A stretch of 28,355 nucleotides of DNA, from the IMG/VR virus record IMGVR_UViG_3300043448_000043, positions 1 through 28,355 of that record; one strand, written 5' to 3'. How positions within the stretch are numbered: the stretch's first letter is position 1; each line of letters opens with the position of its first letter. This stretch comes from a virus. Below the pieces are notes generated by a model. The model was not told the DNA's origin. It did not search any database and saw only the letters and a list, made by a program, of their open reading frames with translations. Shown piece after piece: positions 7,552 to 16,857 of the stretch. The translations under genes were made by a program, and so were the position numbers.

Positions 7552-7703
7552 TTTTCGTTCCTCTTGTTAAGCAGATCAAACAAGGTCTTGATCTTATCCT
7601 CTAATACCGCGACCCGCAGATCCAGCTTAGACAGCACGATGATAAGGGTGATCATCGCCAGAATAACTGGCCATGCGCGAGTAAAGATTTCAAAGAGTTC
7701 CAT
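7548..7703 (-). CDS. 51-residue single-pass membrane protein of the lysis cassette
   Basis: A short minus-strand frame from the ATG at 7701-7703 to the TGA at 7548-7550. It encodes MELFEIFTRAWPVILAMITL and a further 31 residues. A transmembrane helix spans about residues 11-26, followed by a charged amphipathic helix (LDLRVAVLEDKIKTLFDLL) and a basic end. The TGA overlaps the holin ATG in an ATGA, so the two are co-translated. Position and topology suggest a lysis accessory protein, such as an antiholin or a small membrane partner of the holin. It lacks the periplasmic domain expected of an i-spanin. No family name can be assigned with confidence. Confidence 0.8.
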   Translation of the reverse strand: MELFEIFTRAWPVILAMITLIIVLSKLDLRVAVLEDKIKTLFDLLNKRNEK

Positions 7704-7712
7704 AGGTACCCC

Positions 7713-10700
7713 TTACAGCTGGTTATAAATTGGCAGCAGCCGGTCTTTCAACGTCCGGTCTATCCGCCAGCCATTAGTCATAGCGGTATCGATAGTCTCT
7801 GTCGTGGGTCCAAGAAGCGTGGCCAGTGGGCTGTCGCCGAAGTTAGCCGCAGCCGACGCGCTAGTTGCTAATCCAAACGGGCCGCTAAAGTTCGACCGCT
7901 CAAAGGCAGTTCCAAGGTACTCCGACCAATCCATACGGTCAGTTCGGAAGTACTTCTGGTCGGCCTCAACGAACGGTAAGAACGCTGCTAAGCCGAACTT
8001 TGCGTACTCGCGAAGTTCCATACCAAGCATAGCCAGCGGCATAGTCGCTACCGCAGTAAGCGCAAGCAGTCCAGCTGCAGACCCAACGCGCTGCCATGGA
8101 GTTCCAATGTTCTGCTCACGAAGTCTGGTTTTAGCCTCTGAGAACATACCGCCTAGGATGACCTTACCGTAGGAGTAAAAGTAACCCTTCAGCTGCCATA
8201 TCAAAGCGAAGTGCGGGTCAGACGCCCACACCGGTCGCTCTGCAGCATTAGGACGAAGAGTCGAAGACTCGACGAACCGTTGCAGCGCCTGAGTGACCTT
8301 CTTGCCCTCTGGGGTCGAAAGCTTGCGCCCACTGTTGAGCCAGCTCGTTACATCGGCTCGGGTCAGACCAAGCTCTTCGAGGTACCGATCCGATCGCGGG
8401 TTATTAAACTCATTACGTGCGTGTTTCGTAATGAACTGCACGCCCATGCCTGTAGCAAACTCACGAGTGAACCGAGTGAACCAGTTCAAGCCAGTCATCG
8501 AGAACCAAGTGTCTGACCACTTACGAGCGGTCGGATCCATATAGTCGGCGTCCGCATCAGTGATCCACGCGTTCGCCACGGCTTCTGGCGTAACGACGCC
8601 TATGTCGCGAGCCAACTGCTTGGCTTCTTCGCGGTTTTTGATAGTCGCGACGACTTCTTTCATGCCAGTAGTCAGATCACCGAACTCTTTCGACGCGATG
8701 ATTGGGCCAGCCAGGTCTGTCACAGACGAGATTGCAGCAAACGGCAAGATAGTCACGAACTGAATGAACTGCCCCCAGCTGTTCAGCTTTCGCCAGAACG
8801 GGCTGAGAGGAGCACGGTAACCCATGTAGGTGTTGATGACCTGCAGCGCCTGCTCGCGATCCTCCGGTGCAAGAGCATCGAGCAGCGGCTTGAGGCGATC
8901 ATTTCCCTGATCATCTTTGGTAGCACGGTCGAACTCGACGCGCTTTATGACCTTGCGGACGTACTCAGAAAACGCCTGCTTTGGCGGGAGCAAAAAGCCG
9001 TTATCACGGAGCTGCTGGCGAGTTAAGTTCTTCGTTAACTCAAGCGCCTCGTTAACGCTAGCAGCCGGGTCCAACGGGTTGCCTTCTACGTTGGCACCGT
9101 TAGTTATTGACTGCTGGAGGTCTACAAGCTTTTGGACCCTTCTAGTTATTTTTGCTCGATCTGCACTTGGGTCGGCCTGCAGAATCAGATCGATAAATGC
9201 TTGCGAGTCATTATAGATCGCCACAAGGTCAAGCAGACGCGGGAAGTAATCACGCTGGAAGCCGATCTTGGTCTTAGATGGGCTGACGTATTCTGAGTAA
9301 AAGTCCTCAAGGAACTGACGGATAGCCAGCGCCTTACCGGTCAACTGGGCGGTCGGCGTGTCTGACGCTGCCTTATCGAACTCTGCGTCCAGAGCTGGAT
9401 CGTCAAACGACCCTAACTCCGTATCAAGTCGGTTCTTATACAAGTCAAACGTACGCGCCGATTGCGGCACAAAGCCAAGACGGCCTTTACCGGTCGGATC
9501 TTGGGCCCGTATATAAAACATATCCGCTATTTCGTTACCGGCGTACATACGCAGGATACCGTCAGCCGTAGATACAAGCCGAAGGATAGGTTTGACGTAG
9601 GGGCTCTTCTTAAGCTGCGAGATCTTCGACTGCCAGTGAGCCGCTCGGGCTGCGCCGCCGTTGGCTATATTAAGGTCGTTTAGCTCGTATACGAACGCTC
9701 GCTCAGTAAAGGATAAGCCGTTTTCCTTTACTTGTGACTTTCTGGACTCAAGGACAGCGTCCATAAACGTTTCGAAGTCTTCGTTGACGGCACCAAGTCG
9801 GCCACCAAACCGCTTACGAAAGGACTCCGATGTCTGCTTCCAGAGCGACTCAAGGCGAGCCTGAAAGTCCTTGAAGAACTTCTTAATGAGACTATCAGCC
9901 TTCTGACGGCTTCTGTACCGCTTGTTAGCCCACAAAGCCACCTGGTCAGAGAACCACTCTTCAAAGCCGAGATCAAACCCGTACTTGTCCTTTAGGTCTT
10001 TGAACGATGGGGATGACTGATAGGCTCTAAACAGCCGCTTACGAATAGCGGAGTTCTCAAGCGCTTTGTTGCGCTCCTCTTTGTAGAGGCTGTGGCCAAT
10101 TTCGTGCGCGATAACAAGAGCGTCTTGCAGCACGTTGCCGGACTCTCGAAGGATAATTATCTTTCCGAACTGCCCAGAAATATGCATGCCCATCTTGGTG
10201 GAGCTGTTCTGCATGCTAGCAATTGCTTCGCGTACTGGATTCAACGCGCCGCCAAACAGCTGCAATAGCTGGTCGTCCGACATAGCTGTAAGTTCAGCAA
10301 ACGTGAAGATGTGCGGCGGGTCAACGAACTTGAGCGAGTCAAACAGGTCGCGAACAATATCGCCGACCATGCTGTTTATGGCGTTAGAAATACGCTCTTG
10401 AGCCGAGCGTCTCTCGGCCAACGGGCTTACAGTAGTAGGAGCACGACCAGCGCGCAGATCAATAGCTGAGCGCGGCGTGTCAATGTTCATCGGCGTTAGG
10501 AGCTCACCGCCCGTAACGCTCGACTCGATCATACGTTCTGTTTCGGTACGGCCGTCTGAAACATCATCTCTTGGCGGGCCGAGCGGTTCAGCAGCAAGCG
10601 CAGCTTGGCGCTCTTCTGCCGTCATCACCGGCTCTTGGACGGGGTTCAGAAGATCGTTCAAAGATCGCTGACGGCCGCCAATAACTGCTGCAGTTACGTT

Positions 10701-13163
10701 GCCTAATCGGGCAGGGATACGACCAGCAGCAGCCTGATTACGGTCAGGCGTCAGCTGGAAGCCAGGGAAAAGCGACTGCCCATCGATCTGTACATCGTAC
10801 CCTTCAACAGCTAAATCGCCCAAGACTTCAAGCAAACCAGCCCTGGCGGCTGCTTCTGGAGATACGTATGTAGCGCCGGTACGTGGGTCTTGGCGCAACT
10901 GAAACCCAGATCCTTCACGGCCTTCAAGTAAGCGCTGCCCAGCCGCAGTAAGGTCAACAAGGTTTACGGCTGACTTCTTCCCATCTGGGCCAACAATAGT
11001 AACTCGAGAGTTCTGAGCGTACTTGCTTCGACGGGCTCTCTGTATAGCAGAGCGTAAGAACTCGGGGAGATTTAGACGTACTTCGTTACCAGCCGTATCA
11101 ATTGAGCGGAACAGATCGCCAAAATCATCGCGGACAATTTGGTATCCGCCATCGGGTGTATCTTCAATAGATACAGCTGAGTCTGGGTTACTTCGCTGCT
11201 CATTTACGGCGGCATTGAGCATCGCTTCAGTCATAGACGCGAAGCGAGGGTTTGCCCAGTTAGTCTCACCAAACACCGCGTCGTAAGATGCACGGGCGGA
11301 CTGTGTGTTATCAAACACTCGGTTCGGGTCAGTCTTACGACCATACGCTCGAACAACTGTGCGTTGCCCTTCTACGGCTTGCACGCCTTGGCCGAACATC
11401 TCTACCTGGTCAGCGTCTGTCTCGTCGGTCTGTTCGTCAGACAAGTCAATGTCACGAACCTCGACTCGCTGCTCTGACTCAAAGCGGCGCTTACGATCTT
11501 CGAGCGCCTTCTCGACAGTAGTCTGTTGAATGCTGCCGCCTTCTGGCATCAAATTACGAGCGGCCTCAAAGGCAGCACTTACCCCCTCTGGCGACGTGAC
11601 TTCTTCAGAGATGACCCGACCGTTACGGTCGAGTGCCTGAACAACAATGTCACCAGGGGCAGAATAGTCTTTGACGGCGCTGTAACCGAGGGCGATCTGC
11701 AAGGCCTTGTCTGATGCACCGGCTGCAATAACTTCGCGGACTATATCTTCGTCCGTAGAAATAATAGTTCCACGGCCTGGTATAAACGACGAATAAGCTT
11801 TAACCCCATCAACAAAGGCAGTTTTTACTCTATTTCGCGGAGCATCAAATCTTGGACCTACGCCAGCAATCCACACGGATTTTTTACCGCTAGTCGAATC
11901 GGCCATGGCACGAAGCTGGGCGTCAATGTCTCCTTCAGACTCAGGAGTTGTTAGGCCCGATGCCACATCGCCAAACTGCTCGTTGTTGATCTGCTGATCA
12001 ACGCGTTGCCCGCGAGCGGTATCAAGAAGCTCCTTGGCCTTCTCTACAACGTTGCCTATAGTAGTGAGTGCGCCTTGGCCAGGCTTCATAGACGACACGG
12101 CGTCCAACGTTCCGCCGATAGCACCACCGGCACCGCCAGGAGCAGCACCGCCAAAGAAGCCAGCAAACGCAGCTTCTGCGAGACGCATCTTGGCGTCTTC
12201 GGCAGTAAAGAGCGGGTCTAGGTCAGCGCGGTTGACCACACTAATGCCTTCTTGGGCTACTTCAGTGGTGGCTTCGATAGCGCCACCTTGTAGAGCGCCG
12301 GTGCCTAACCGCTTCGCAAAGTTGGCGAATACGCCGCCTTCAACAGCGGCACGCTTGGTGGCTTGCTCTCCGATCAACTTAAGTAATGCATACTCACTAC
12401 CGACGCCGATTGCTGCTTGCGGGATGCCGATAGCAGCGGCCCGTAGCGCGTTGGCCTGGTCAAGTGGCTGTCCGGCTTCGAGAGCCTCGGACAAATTGCT
12501 ACCCGACATAGGCGCATATTCGGCAGCGAATGCGCCACCGATAGCGCCACGCTTAGCGGCCGTGCGGAGAGAACCATAAGCCAGCTCTGCAATTTGTTGT
12601 TCGACAGGATCAGCAACGCCGTTGGCAGTACGCTCAACGGAGTCTTTTATGATTCGCTTGGCAACCTGCTTGTTGACCTGATTAAGTACGCCACGGCCGA
12701 CGGCGGCTGTGATAGCACCGGTACCGGCACCCGCTATAGATAGCGCAGCTGATGGTAGAACCTGGCCAAAACTTTTTGTCGCCTGCTCGATAAACCCGCC
12801 AAATGTTGGCTGGTCTAAGAACTGCTCAAACGTATCGAGACCTTCTACTGGCGCTGCAGCAAACTCCTCACGGAGTCGAGCCTCTTGGATGTTTAAAGCG
12901 GCGGCTTGTTCGTCCCCCATAAGGGTATTGCCAAGCGCTTTAAAGTATTCAAGATCCGCTGCCAGCCCTTGAACACCGGACTCAATACCGGCGCTAAACA
13001 CTTCTTGCAGATTGCCAGGCGCAGTTGGTAACTGAGGAGCGTTCTCCCCAGAAGCAAATCTTTGGAACTGTGCGTCTTCCTCTGGAGTAGATGAGTATAC
13101 GTCCCGTAAAAAAGACGTGAACTGATCCTCTTGCTCCGGAAGGACTGATGTTCTTTCAACCAT
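7713..13163 (-). CDS. Giant internal virion / polyvalent protein with HExxH metallopeptidase motif
   Basis: 1816 residues, the largest gene here. A Gly/Ala-rich hydrophobic stretch lies at about 121-165 and a second (AFAGFFGGAAPGGAGGAIGG) near 330-350. A zinc-peptidase signature AHEIGHSL has His1020, Glu1021 and His1024. A possible third ligand, Glu1068 or Glu1069, sits in GFEEWFSDQVALW, as in gluzincin-type enzymes. The C-terminal part (KGYFYSYGKVILGGM and a hydrophobic helix at about 1696-1715) resembles large polyvalent protein-associated domains such as LPD38, typical of proteins ejected with phage DNA. By size and place after the other internal proteins it matches the role of T7 gp16-like ejection proteins: carried in the capsid, crossing the envelope and perhaps cutting peptidoglycan or a host protein. 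The substrate is unknown. No clear Shine-Dalgarno sequence precedes the ATG. Confidence 0.8.
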   Translation of the reverse strand: MVERTSVLPEQEDQFTSFLRDVYSSTPEEDAQFQRFASGENAPQLPTAPGNLQEVFSAGIESGVQGLAADLEYFKALGNTLMGDEQAAALNIQEARLREEFAAAPVEGLDTFEQFLDQPTFGGFIEQATKSFGQVLPSAALSIAGAGTGAITAAVGRGVLNQVNKQVAKRIIKDSVERTANGVADPVEQQIAELAYGSLRTAAKRGAIGGAFAAEYAPMSGSNLSEALEAGQPLDQANALRAAAIGIPQAAIGVGSEYALLKLIGEQATKRAAVEGGVFANFAKRLGTGALQGGAIEATTEVAQEGISVVNRADLDPLFTAEDAKMRLAEAAFAGFFGGAAPGGAGGAIGGTLDAVSSMKPGQGALTTIGNVVEKAKELLDTARGQRVDQQINNEQFGDVASGLTTPESEGDIDAQLRAMADSTSGKKSVWIAGVGPRFDAPRNRVKTAFVDGVKAYSSFIPGRGTIISTDEDIVREVIAAGASDKALQIALGYSAVKDYSAPGDIVVQALDRNGRVISEEVTSPEGVSAAFEAARNLMPEGGSIQQTTVEKALEDRKRRFESEQRVEVRDIDLSDEQTDETDADQVEMFGQGVQAVEGQRTVVRAYGRKTDPNRVFDNTQSARASYDAVFGETNWANPRFASMTEAMLNAAVNEQRSNPDSAVSIEDTPDGGYQIVRDDFGDLFRSIDTAGNEVRLNLPEFLRSAIQRARRSKYAQNSRVTIVGPDGKKSAVNLVDLTAAGQRLLEGREGSGFQLRQDPRTGATYVSPEAAARAGLLEVLGDLAVEGYDVQIDGQSLFPGFQLTPDRNQAAAGRIPARLGNVTAAVIGGRQRSLNDLLNPVQEPVMTAEERQAALAAEPLGPPRDDVSDGRTETERMIESSVTGGELLTPMNIDTPRSAIDLRAGRAPTTVSPLAERRSAQERISNAINSMVGDIVRDLFDSLKFVDPPHIFTFAELTAMSDDQLLQLFGGALNPVREAIASMQNSSTKMGMHISGQFGKIIILRESGNVLQDALVIAHEIGHSLYKEERNKALENSAIRKRLFRAYQSSPSFKDLKDKYGFDLGFEEWFSDQVALWANKRYRSRQKADSLIKKFFKDFQARLESLWKQTSESFRKRFGGRLGAVNEDFETFMDAVLESRKSQVKENGLSFTERAFVYELNDLNIANGGAARAAHWQSKISQLKKSPYVKPILRLVSTADGILRMYAGNEIADMFYIRAQDPTGKGRLGFVPQSARTFDLYKNRLDTELGSFDDPALDAEFDKAASDTPTAQLTGKALAIRQFLEDFYSEYVSPSKTKIGFQRDYFPRLLDLVAIYNDSQAFIDLILQADPSADRAKITRRVQKLVDLQQSITNGANVEGNPLDPAASVNEALELTKNLTRQQLRDNGFLLPPKQAFSEYVRKVIKRVEFDRATKDDQGNDRLKPLLDALAPEDREQALQVINTYMGYRAPLSPFWRKLNSWGQFIQFVTILPFAAISSVTDLAGPIIASKEFGDLTTGMKEVVATIKNREEAKQLARDIGVVTPEAVANAWITDADADYMDPTARKWSDTWFSMTGLNWFTRFTREFATGMGVQFITKHARNEFNNPRSDRYLEELGLTRADVTSWLNSGRKLSTPEGKKVTQALQRFVESSTLRPNAAERPVWASDPHFALIWQLKGYFYSYGKVILGGMFSEAKTRLREQNIGTPWQRVGSAAGLLALTAVATMPLAMLGMELREYAKFGLAAFLPFVEADQKYFRTDRMDWSEYLGTAFERSNFSGPFGLATSASAAANFGDSPLATLLGPTTETIDTAMTNGWRIDRTLKDRLLPIYNQL

Positions 13164-13171
13164 GCGTTTAG

Positions 13172-15454
13172 TTACTGCTTAGCGTTAGCGGCGGCACGAG
13201 ATGAAGCTATGCTATCGTTGATCACACCAGCTGTTGAAAGGATCGCAAACAACTCTGGACCGCCATCCATGTTCTGGATCTGAGAAGCGGTCAACTCTTT
13301 GCCCTGTTGTCGGCCAGTGCTTCTATTAACGAGATATAGCGACTTTACGCGTTCTACTCCGTCGCTTCCTTTTTCTTTAACAACTCGTACATTTTCTAAA
13401 CGCTGCGCCATAGAATCTACGGTAGGTTTGTCGCCAAACCAAGAATAAAGGACGTCTTTAGCCGGGCCTAAAAAACCACCGCTAGGCATCTCGTCAAATA
13501 TGGTAGCAGCTGCCTGTGAAGCCTGCCCAATATGCACTTTATACGCTTGCTGGGCAGCAACAGGATCTAGTCGAGCCATTTGCCCTATAACAAATTGGTT
13601 TCTAGGCTGAGATACAATAGCCCATCTACGAGCATCGTCTAGAGTTGTTTTTACGGGTTTACCATCTTCGGTACGATTAAGATTGTTGCCGCTCTCAACA
13701 AGTGTTTTGTCTAAAGCCTGTATATTTGCAAGCTTAACTTCGTTAGCGGACGTGCTTGCGCGAAGGCGCGCTGTCTCAAGATCAACCGCCATACGCTGTT
13801 CTTGTAGATCCATTTCGCGACGAGCTGCGTCACTTAAGAACGGGCTACCAGTTTCAGCGGTGTTGGCAATCATAGTAAGAAGACTTTGTTGCTGCGCTGG
13901 GTTAGTAGACTGCGCATAAGCAATAGCAAATGATCCAATGATCTCTTCTTTTGGATGCGCCTTTGCAACCGCGTTAACCGAACCGGCCCCGGACTCAGAA
14001 AGCCTTGCGCGCATGGCACGTACTTCTGGCTCAGAGAACTTAAGCTGCCCGTTCTGAACTGCTGCAGCAATTTCGCCGGGCGACAGTTGTTTGATTTTAG
14101 ACAGCACGTTTTGTTCTAGCGCAGCATAATCAGTGGTACGCATAACAGGCGTGTAGCCGCCTGCCTTAATGAATGCTTGTTTCTTTGCGTCCAAGTCTTG
14201 CTGTTTTTTAGTCCAGAAGCTCTTTGTCTCTGCGGTAGCATTTGGACGAGCAGAGGCTTCTTTAATACGTTTGCTTTCTGTTTCAAAACCAGTCCAAACG
14301 CGTTCGTTTTCACCACGGATAAACTCGCCGCGACGGGTGTTTAAGTCTGTAATATCATTCTCAAGTCGTTCTCTTGCAAGAGAGTTAATCGGTAGTTTGT
14401 CTGCCTGAGCTCGTTTTTTACTAATTTGCGTATCAAAGCCACGAATAGCATCGCTTGATTTTGTAACAGTTATGCCAGAAAACTCAGCAACGCCAGCAAT
14501 TTCTGTTTTTTGGTCGTCCAAACCAAGTCTTGACGACGAAAAACCACCTTGGGTTTTAACCTCTGCTTCTACGCCGAGTTCTCTGGACAAGTTCCAAAGA
14601 AACTCCTGCTTCTGCTTAGGGTCTTTAATAGCAGCAAGCTGTGCGATAACCGTGCGACTTGCTTCTACTGGTAATCCGCTGGCATCTATAGCATTAATAA
14701 CTGTACGTGCGCCGCTTTGGCGGGCGTACACTGGAGACACGTTGCTAAACGCGTCGGCAATAGTTCCGCCAACGTTTCTTCCGACATTCAAACGAGACTC
14801 GGCGCTAGTTGCTCCCATGTTTGAGTTAGGGATAACGCGCATCTGAAGCGCTTCAATAGCAAGATCAACGCCTTCGTCGATAGACGTATTGATCACATTC
14901 TCATTTGGCTCAGATCCGCCCTGTGCGGTAAACACTCCCTGACGGCCGTCGCTATATTGCCCGGTAGCAATTAGTCTGCCTTGCTTCAAGGCTTCTGGAT
15001 CTACCCCAGTAAATCGGAAGTCTGTAGGGTCAAACTTCCCACGGTTTAAATTCTCTTCTGCTTTGTTAACGTTCAGGATGTCTGCAACAACGCCGATGTA
15101 CTGACGGTCACCGCTCTTAATACCTTTTGCCAAAGCCTCACGATCAATACTGCCATCGCGCTTGATGATGCCAAGGCTCTGCGCTCTGCCAAACACGCGG
15201 TCAGAGTCTTCCGTTAGACGAGTCTTTGCGTTTGTACGCGACAACTCAGTCTGCTGCTGTTGCGCTCTAGCATTTACGTCTTGATTGATAGCAAGTTGTT
15301 GTTGCTGAATCTTTAGCTGTTCGTCTTCTCGAGCTGAACGCTGACGCGCCAGATCTAACTCTTGTTCTTGCAAAAGCATAGCCTGCCGCTGGCGTGCGTT
15401 TTGTTGCACACCTTGGATACCAGCCAGGATTGCGCTACCAATATTGTCAGCCAT
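13172..15454 (-). CDS. Internal virion (core) protein, coiled-coil rich
   Basis: 760 residues. The first 75 or so are Gln/Arg/Glu-rich and strongly helical (LLQEQELDLARQRSAREDEQ, then a run of Q), a usual opening for phage internal core and ejection proteins. The middle alternates helical segments with further Q/R/A-rich coils (about 340-430 and 530-590), and the C-terminal 150 residues look globular (MPSGGFLGPAKDVLYSWFGD). There is no signal peptide or catalytic motif that I recognise. GAGG lies 6 bases before the ATG. It sits between a gp14-sized protein and the giant HExxH protein, the position of T7 gp15-type core proteins. The assignment rests on context and composition. Confidence 0.7.
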   Translation of the reverse strand: MADNIGSAILAGIQGVQQNARQRQAMLLQEQELDLARQRSAREDEQLKIQQQQLAINQDVNARAQQQQTELSRTNAKTRLTEDSDRVFGRAQSLGIIKRDGSIDREALAKGIKSGDRQYIGVVADILNVNKAEENLNRGKFDPTDFRFTGVDPEALKQGRLIATGQYSDGRQGVFTAQGGSEPNENVINTSIDEGVDLAIEALQMRVIPNSNMGATSAESRLNVGRNVGGTIADAFSNVSPVYARQSGARTVINAIDASGLPVEASRTVIAQLAAIKDPKQKQEFLWNLSRELGVEAEVKTQGGFSSSRLGLDDQKTEIAGVAEFSGITVTKSSDAIRGFDTQISKKRAQADKLPINSLARERLENDITDLNTRRGEFIRGENERVWTGFETESKRIKEASARPNATAETKSFWTKKQQDLDAKKQAFIKAGGYTPVMRTTDYAALEQNVLSKIKQLSPGEIAAAVQNGQLKFSEPEVRAMRARLSESGAGSVNAVAKAHPKEEIIGSFAIAYAQSTNPAQQQSLLTMIANTAETGSPFLSDAARREMDLQEQRMAVDLETARLRASTSANEVKLANIQALDKTLVESGNNLNRTEDGKPVKTTLDDARRWAIVSQPRNQFVIGQMARLDPVAAQQAYKVHIGQASQAAATIFDEMPSGGFLGPAKDVLYSWFGDKPTVDSMAQRLENVRVVKEKGSDGVERVKSLYLVNRSTGRQQGKELTASQIQNMDGGPELFAILSTAGVINDSIASSRAAANAKQ

Positions 15455-15462
15455 GGCTTACC

Positions 15463-16068
15463 TCAGAATGCAAACGCAAGGATCGCTGCTGAAGCGAGCG
15501 AACCGATAGTTGAATAAGTGTTGGCTTTGGACGCTGCTTTTGCCTGCGTATACGCATTTTTGCGAGCTGTAGCGTCCGCTGCTGCTGAACCAAGTTGTTG
15601 CTGCGAAGCGCGGTTTACGCCCTGACCAATGTTAATTAGGTCAGCAAGCAAAGCCGTGTTAGCTTCACGTTGAGCAATTTTAGCGTCATTAACTGACTGA
15701 ATACCGCCGAGCGTATTAGCACGCTGCAAACGGAGTTCCTGCTGCTGGATTTGCGCTGGCGTTAGGGCAACTCCGTAACGTTGGGCGTTACGAGACGCTA
15801 CGCCTTGCGTAAGTGCAGAAGCAGCTCCCACGTCTTTTCGGGCTTGCTCTATAAGAGTCTTATCGGTACGCGCTTTATTAATAAGTTCTTCTTCAAACCC
15901 ACGGTAGTTCTTTACGTAGTCAAGGTACTCTTGACGCGTGAGGTTAGCGTACGCTTGTTCTGGATCTGATACGTTTGGTAGTGAGACGTAAGTAGATCCG
16001 CCACCGCCAGTTACGGCTTGTTGCTGCCGCAAAGCTTCCATAACTTCAGGAGACAAAGTGGATATCAT
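15463..16068 (-). CDS. Internal virion protein, T7 gp14-like in size and layout
   Basis: 201 residues. A Gly-rich N-terminal stretch (about 20-26) leads into long helical segments rich in Gln, Arg and Ala (TPAQIQQQELRLQRANTLGG). The C-terminus ATARKNAYTQAKAASKANTY precedes a hydrophobic end, IGSLASAAILAFAF (about 188-201), that could insert into a membrane. Size, Q/A composition and a terminal membrane-active helix are as in podovirus internal proteins that form the outer-membrane part of the ejection channel. GAGG lies 7 bases before the ATG and overlaps the stop region of the preceding gene. The function is inferred by analogy; direct homology cannot be shown here. Confidence 0.65.
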   Translation of the reverse strand: MISTLSPEVMEALRQQQAVTGGGGSTYVSLPNVSDPEQAYANLTRQEYLDYVKNYRGFEEELINKARTDKTLIEQARKDVGAASALTQGVASRNAQRYGVALTPAQIQQQELRLQRANTLGGIQSVNDAKIAQREANTALLADLINIGQGVNRASQQQLGSAAADATARKNAYTQAKAASKANTYSTIGSLASAAILAFAF

Positions 16069-16071
16069 TTC

Positions 16072-16857
16072 TTAGCCTCGCGGAGCAAACATGCCAACTA
16101 CTGGTGTAGAAACAAGATCGGACTTTTTAACAGTCGGGGTGGCTGCATTAAAAGCAGAAGCTCCTCCGGTAGGAGAATAAAACCCAAGCGGAGAAGTAGG
16201 TACAAATAATGGCGTACCACCTAACGACTGAGGTTGGTTTTGTTGCCCGTACGTAGTGCTTCCGTACGTACTGTAGCGTAACCGATCACCAACACCGGTA
16301 ACCAACTGGCCGGTTTTAGCGTCTTTTGGAGCATACCATTTACCGCCGCTAGCGATATTTTCGCCAGCCTGAGCAATAGCGGTCGATGCTATCTGGGCAG
16401 CAGCAGTTTGCTTAGCTTGAGCTACCTGCTGATTGGCGCGAGCGCGTTCCAGTGCAGAGGACGTAGCTAGCCGACTAGCTTGAGCCATGCCGGATTGAGC
16501 GTCAGCAGCTTGCCCGCGAGCAGTGCCGAGTACGCCTGTCTGCATAGTATTCTGAACTTGCTTGGCCGAAACGTTAGCGGTGTTAAGTTGGCTAGTCAGT
16601 GCTTGCGCCATATCGCTAGCAGCAGTGCTGCTAGTGGCTTGTTGAAGGCTAGGCGTAGAGATTGCCTGCATAACGTCTGCGTTAGCACGGCCACGAAGAC
16701 TGGACTGTACGTCTTCGGTTAGCGATTTATCGCGCATCTCCTGCAGCAACGGATCGTACTTCTGTTTGAAGTACTCGTACTCCGCCATAGCAACTGAGGC
16801 GGAAGCTTTTTCAGCTTCACTTGGCTTATAGTCTGCTGCCTTCGGTCTGCTGCTCAT
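16072..16857 (-). CDS. Internal virion protein, Ala/Gln-rich
   Basis: 261 residues from the ATG at 16855-16857, which overlaps the stop of the preceding gene (ATGA). A start 12 codons earlier is open but would invade that gene, so the overlapping ATG is preferred. An acidic/aromatic N-terminal helix (VAMAEYEYFKQKYDPLLQEM) is followed by a long low-complexity Ala/Gln/Thr/Ser helical region (about 60-180). The tail is Gly/Pro/Tyr/Thr-rich (SPLGFYSPTGG) and ends in MFAPRG. No catalytic or membrane signature is visible. It lies among the ejection-core genes and is probably packaged in the capsid; the exact role is unknown. Confidence 0.65.
   Translation of the reverse strand: MSSRPKAADYKPSEAEKASASVAMAEYEYFKQKYDPLLQEMRDKSLTEDVQSSLRGRANADVMQAISTPSLQQATSSTAASDMAQALTSQLNTANVSAKQVQNTMQTGVLGTARGQAADAQSGMAQASRLATSSALERARANQQVAQAKQTAAAQIASTAIAQAGENIASGGKWYAPKDAKTGQLVTGVGDRLRYSTYGSTTYGQQNQPQSLGGTPLFVPTSPLGFYSPTGGASAFNAATPTVKKSDLVSTPVVGMFAPRG

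Noticed and set aside
12034-12579. 181-codon plus-strand frame inside the giant internal protein gene
   Set aside because: Pro/Ala/Ser-rich shadow frame opposite a continuous 1816-codon gene.
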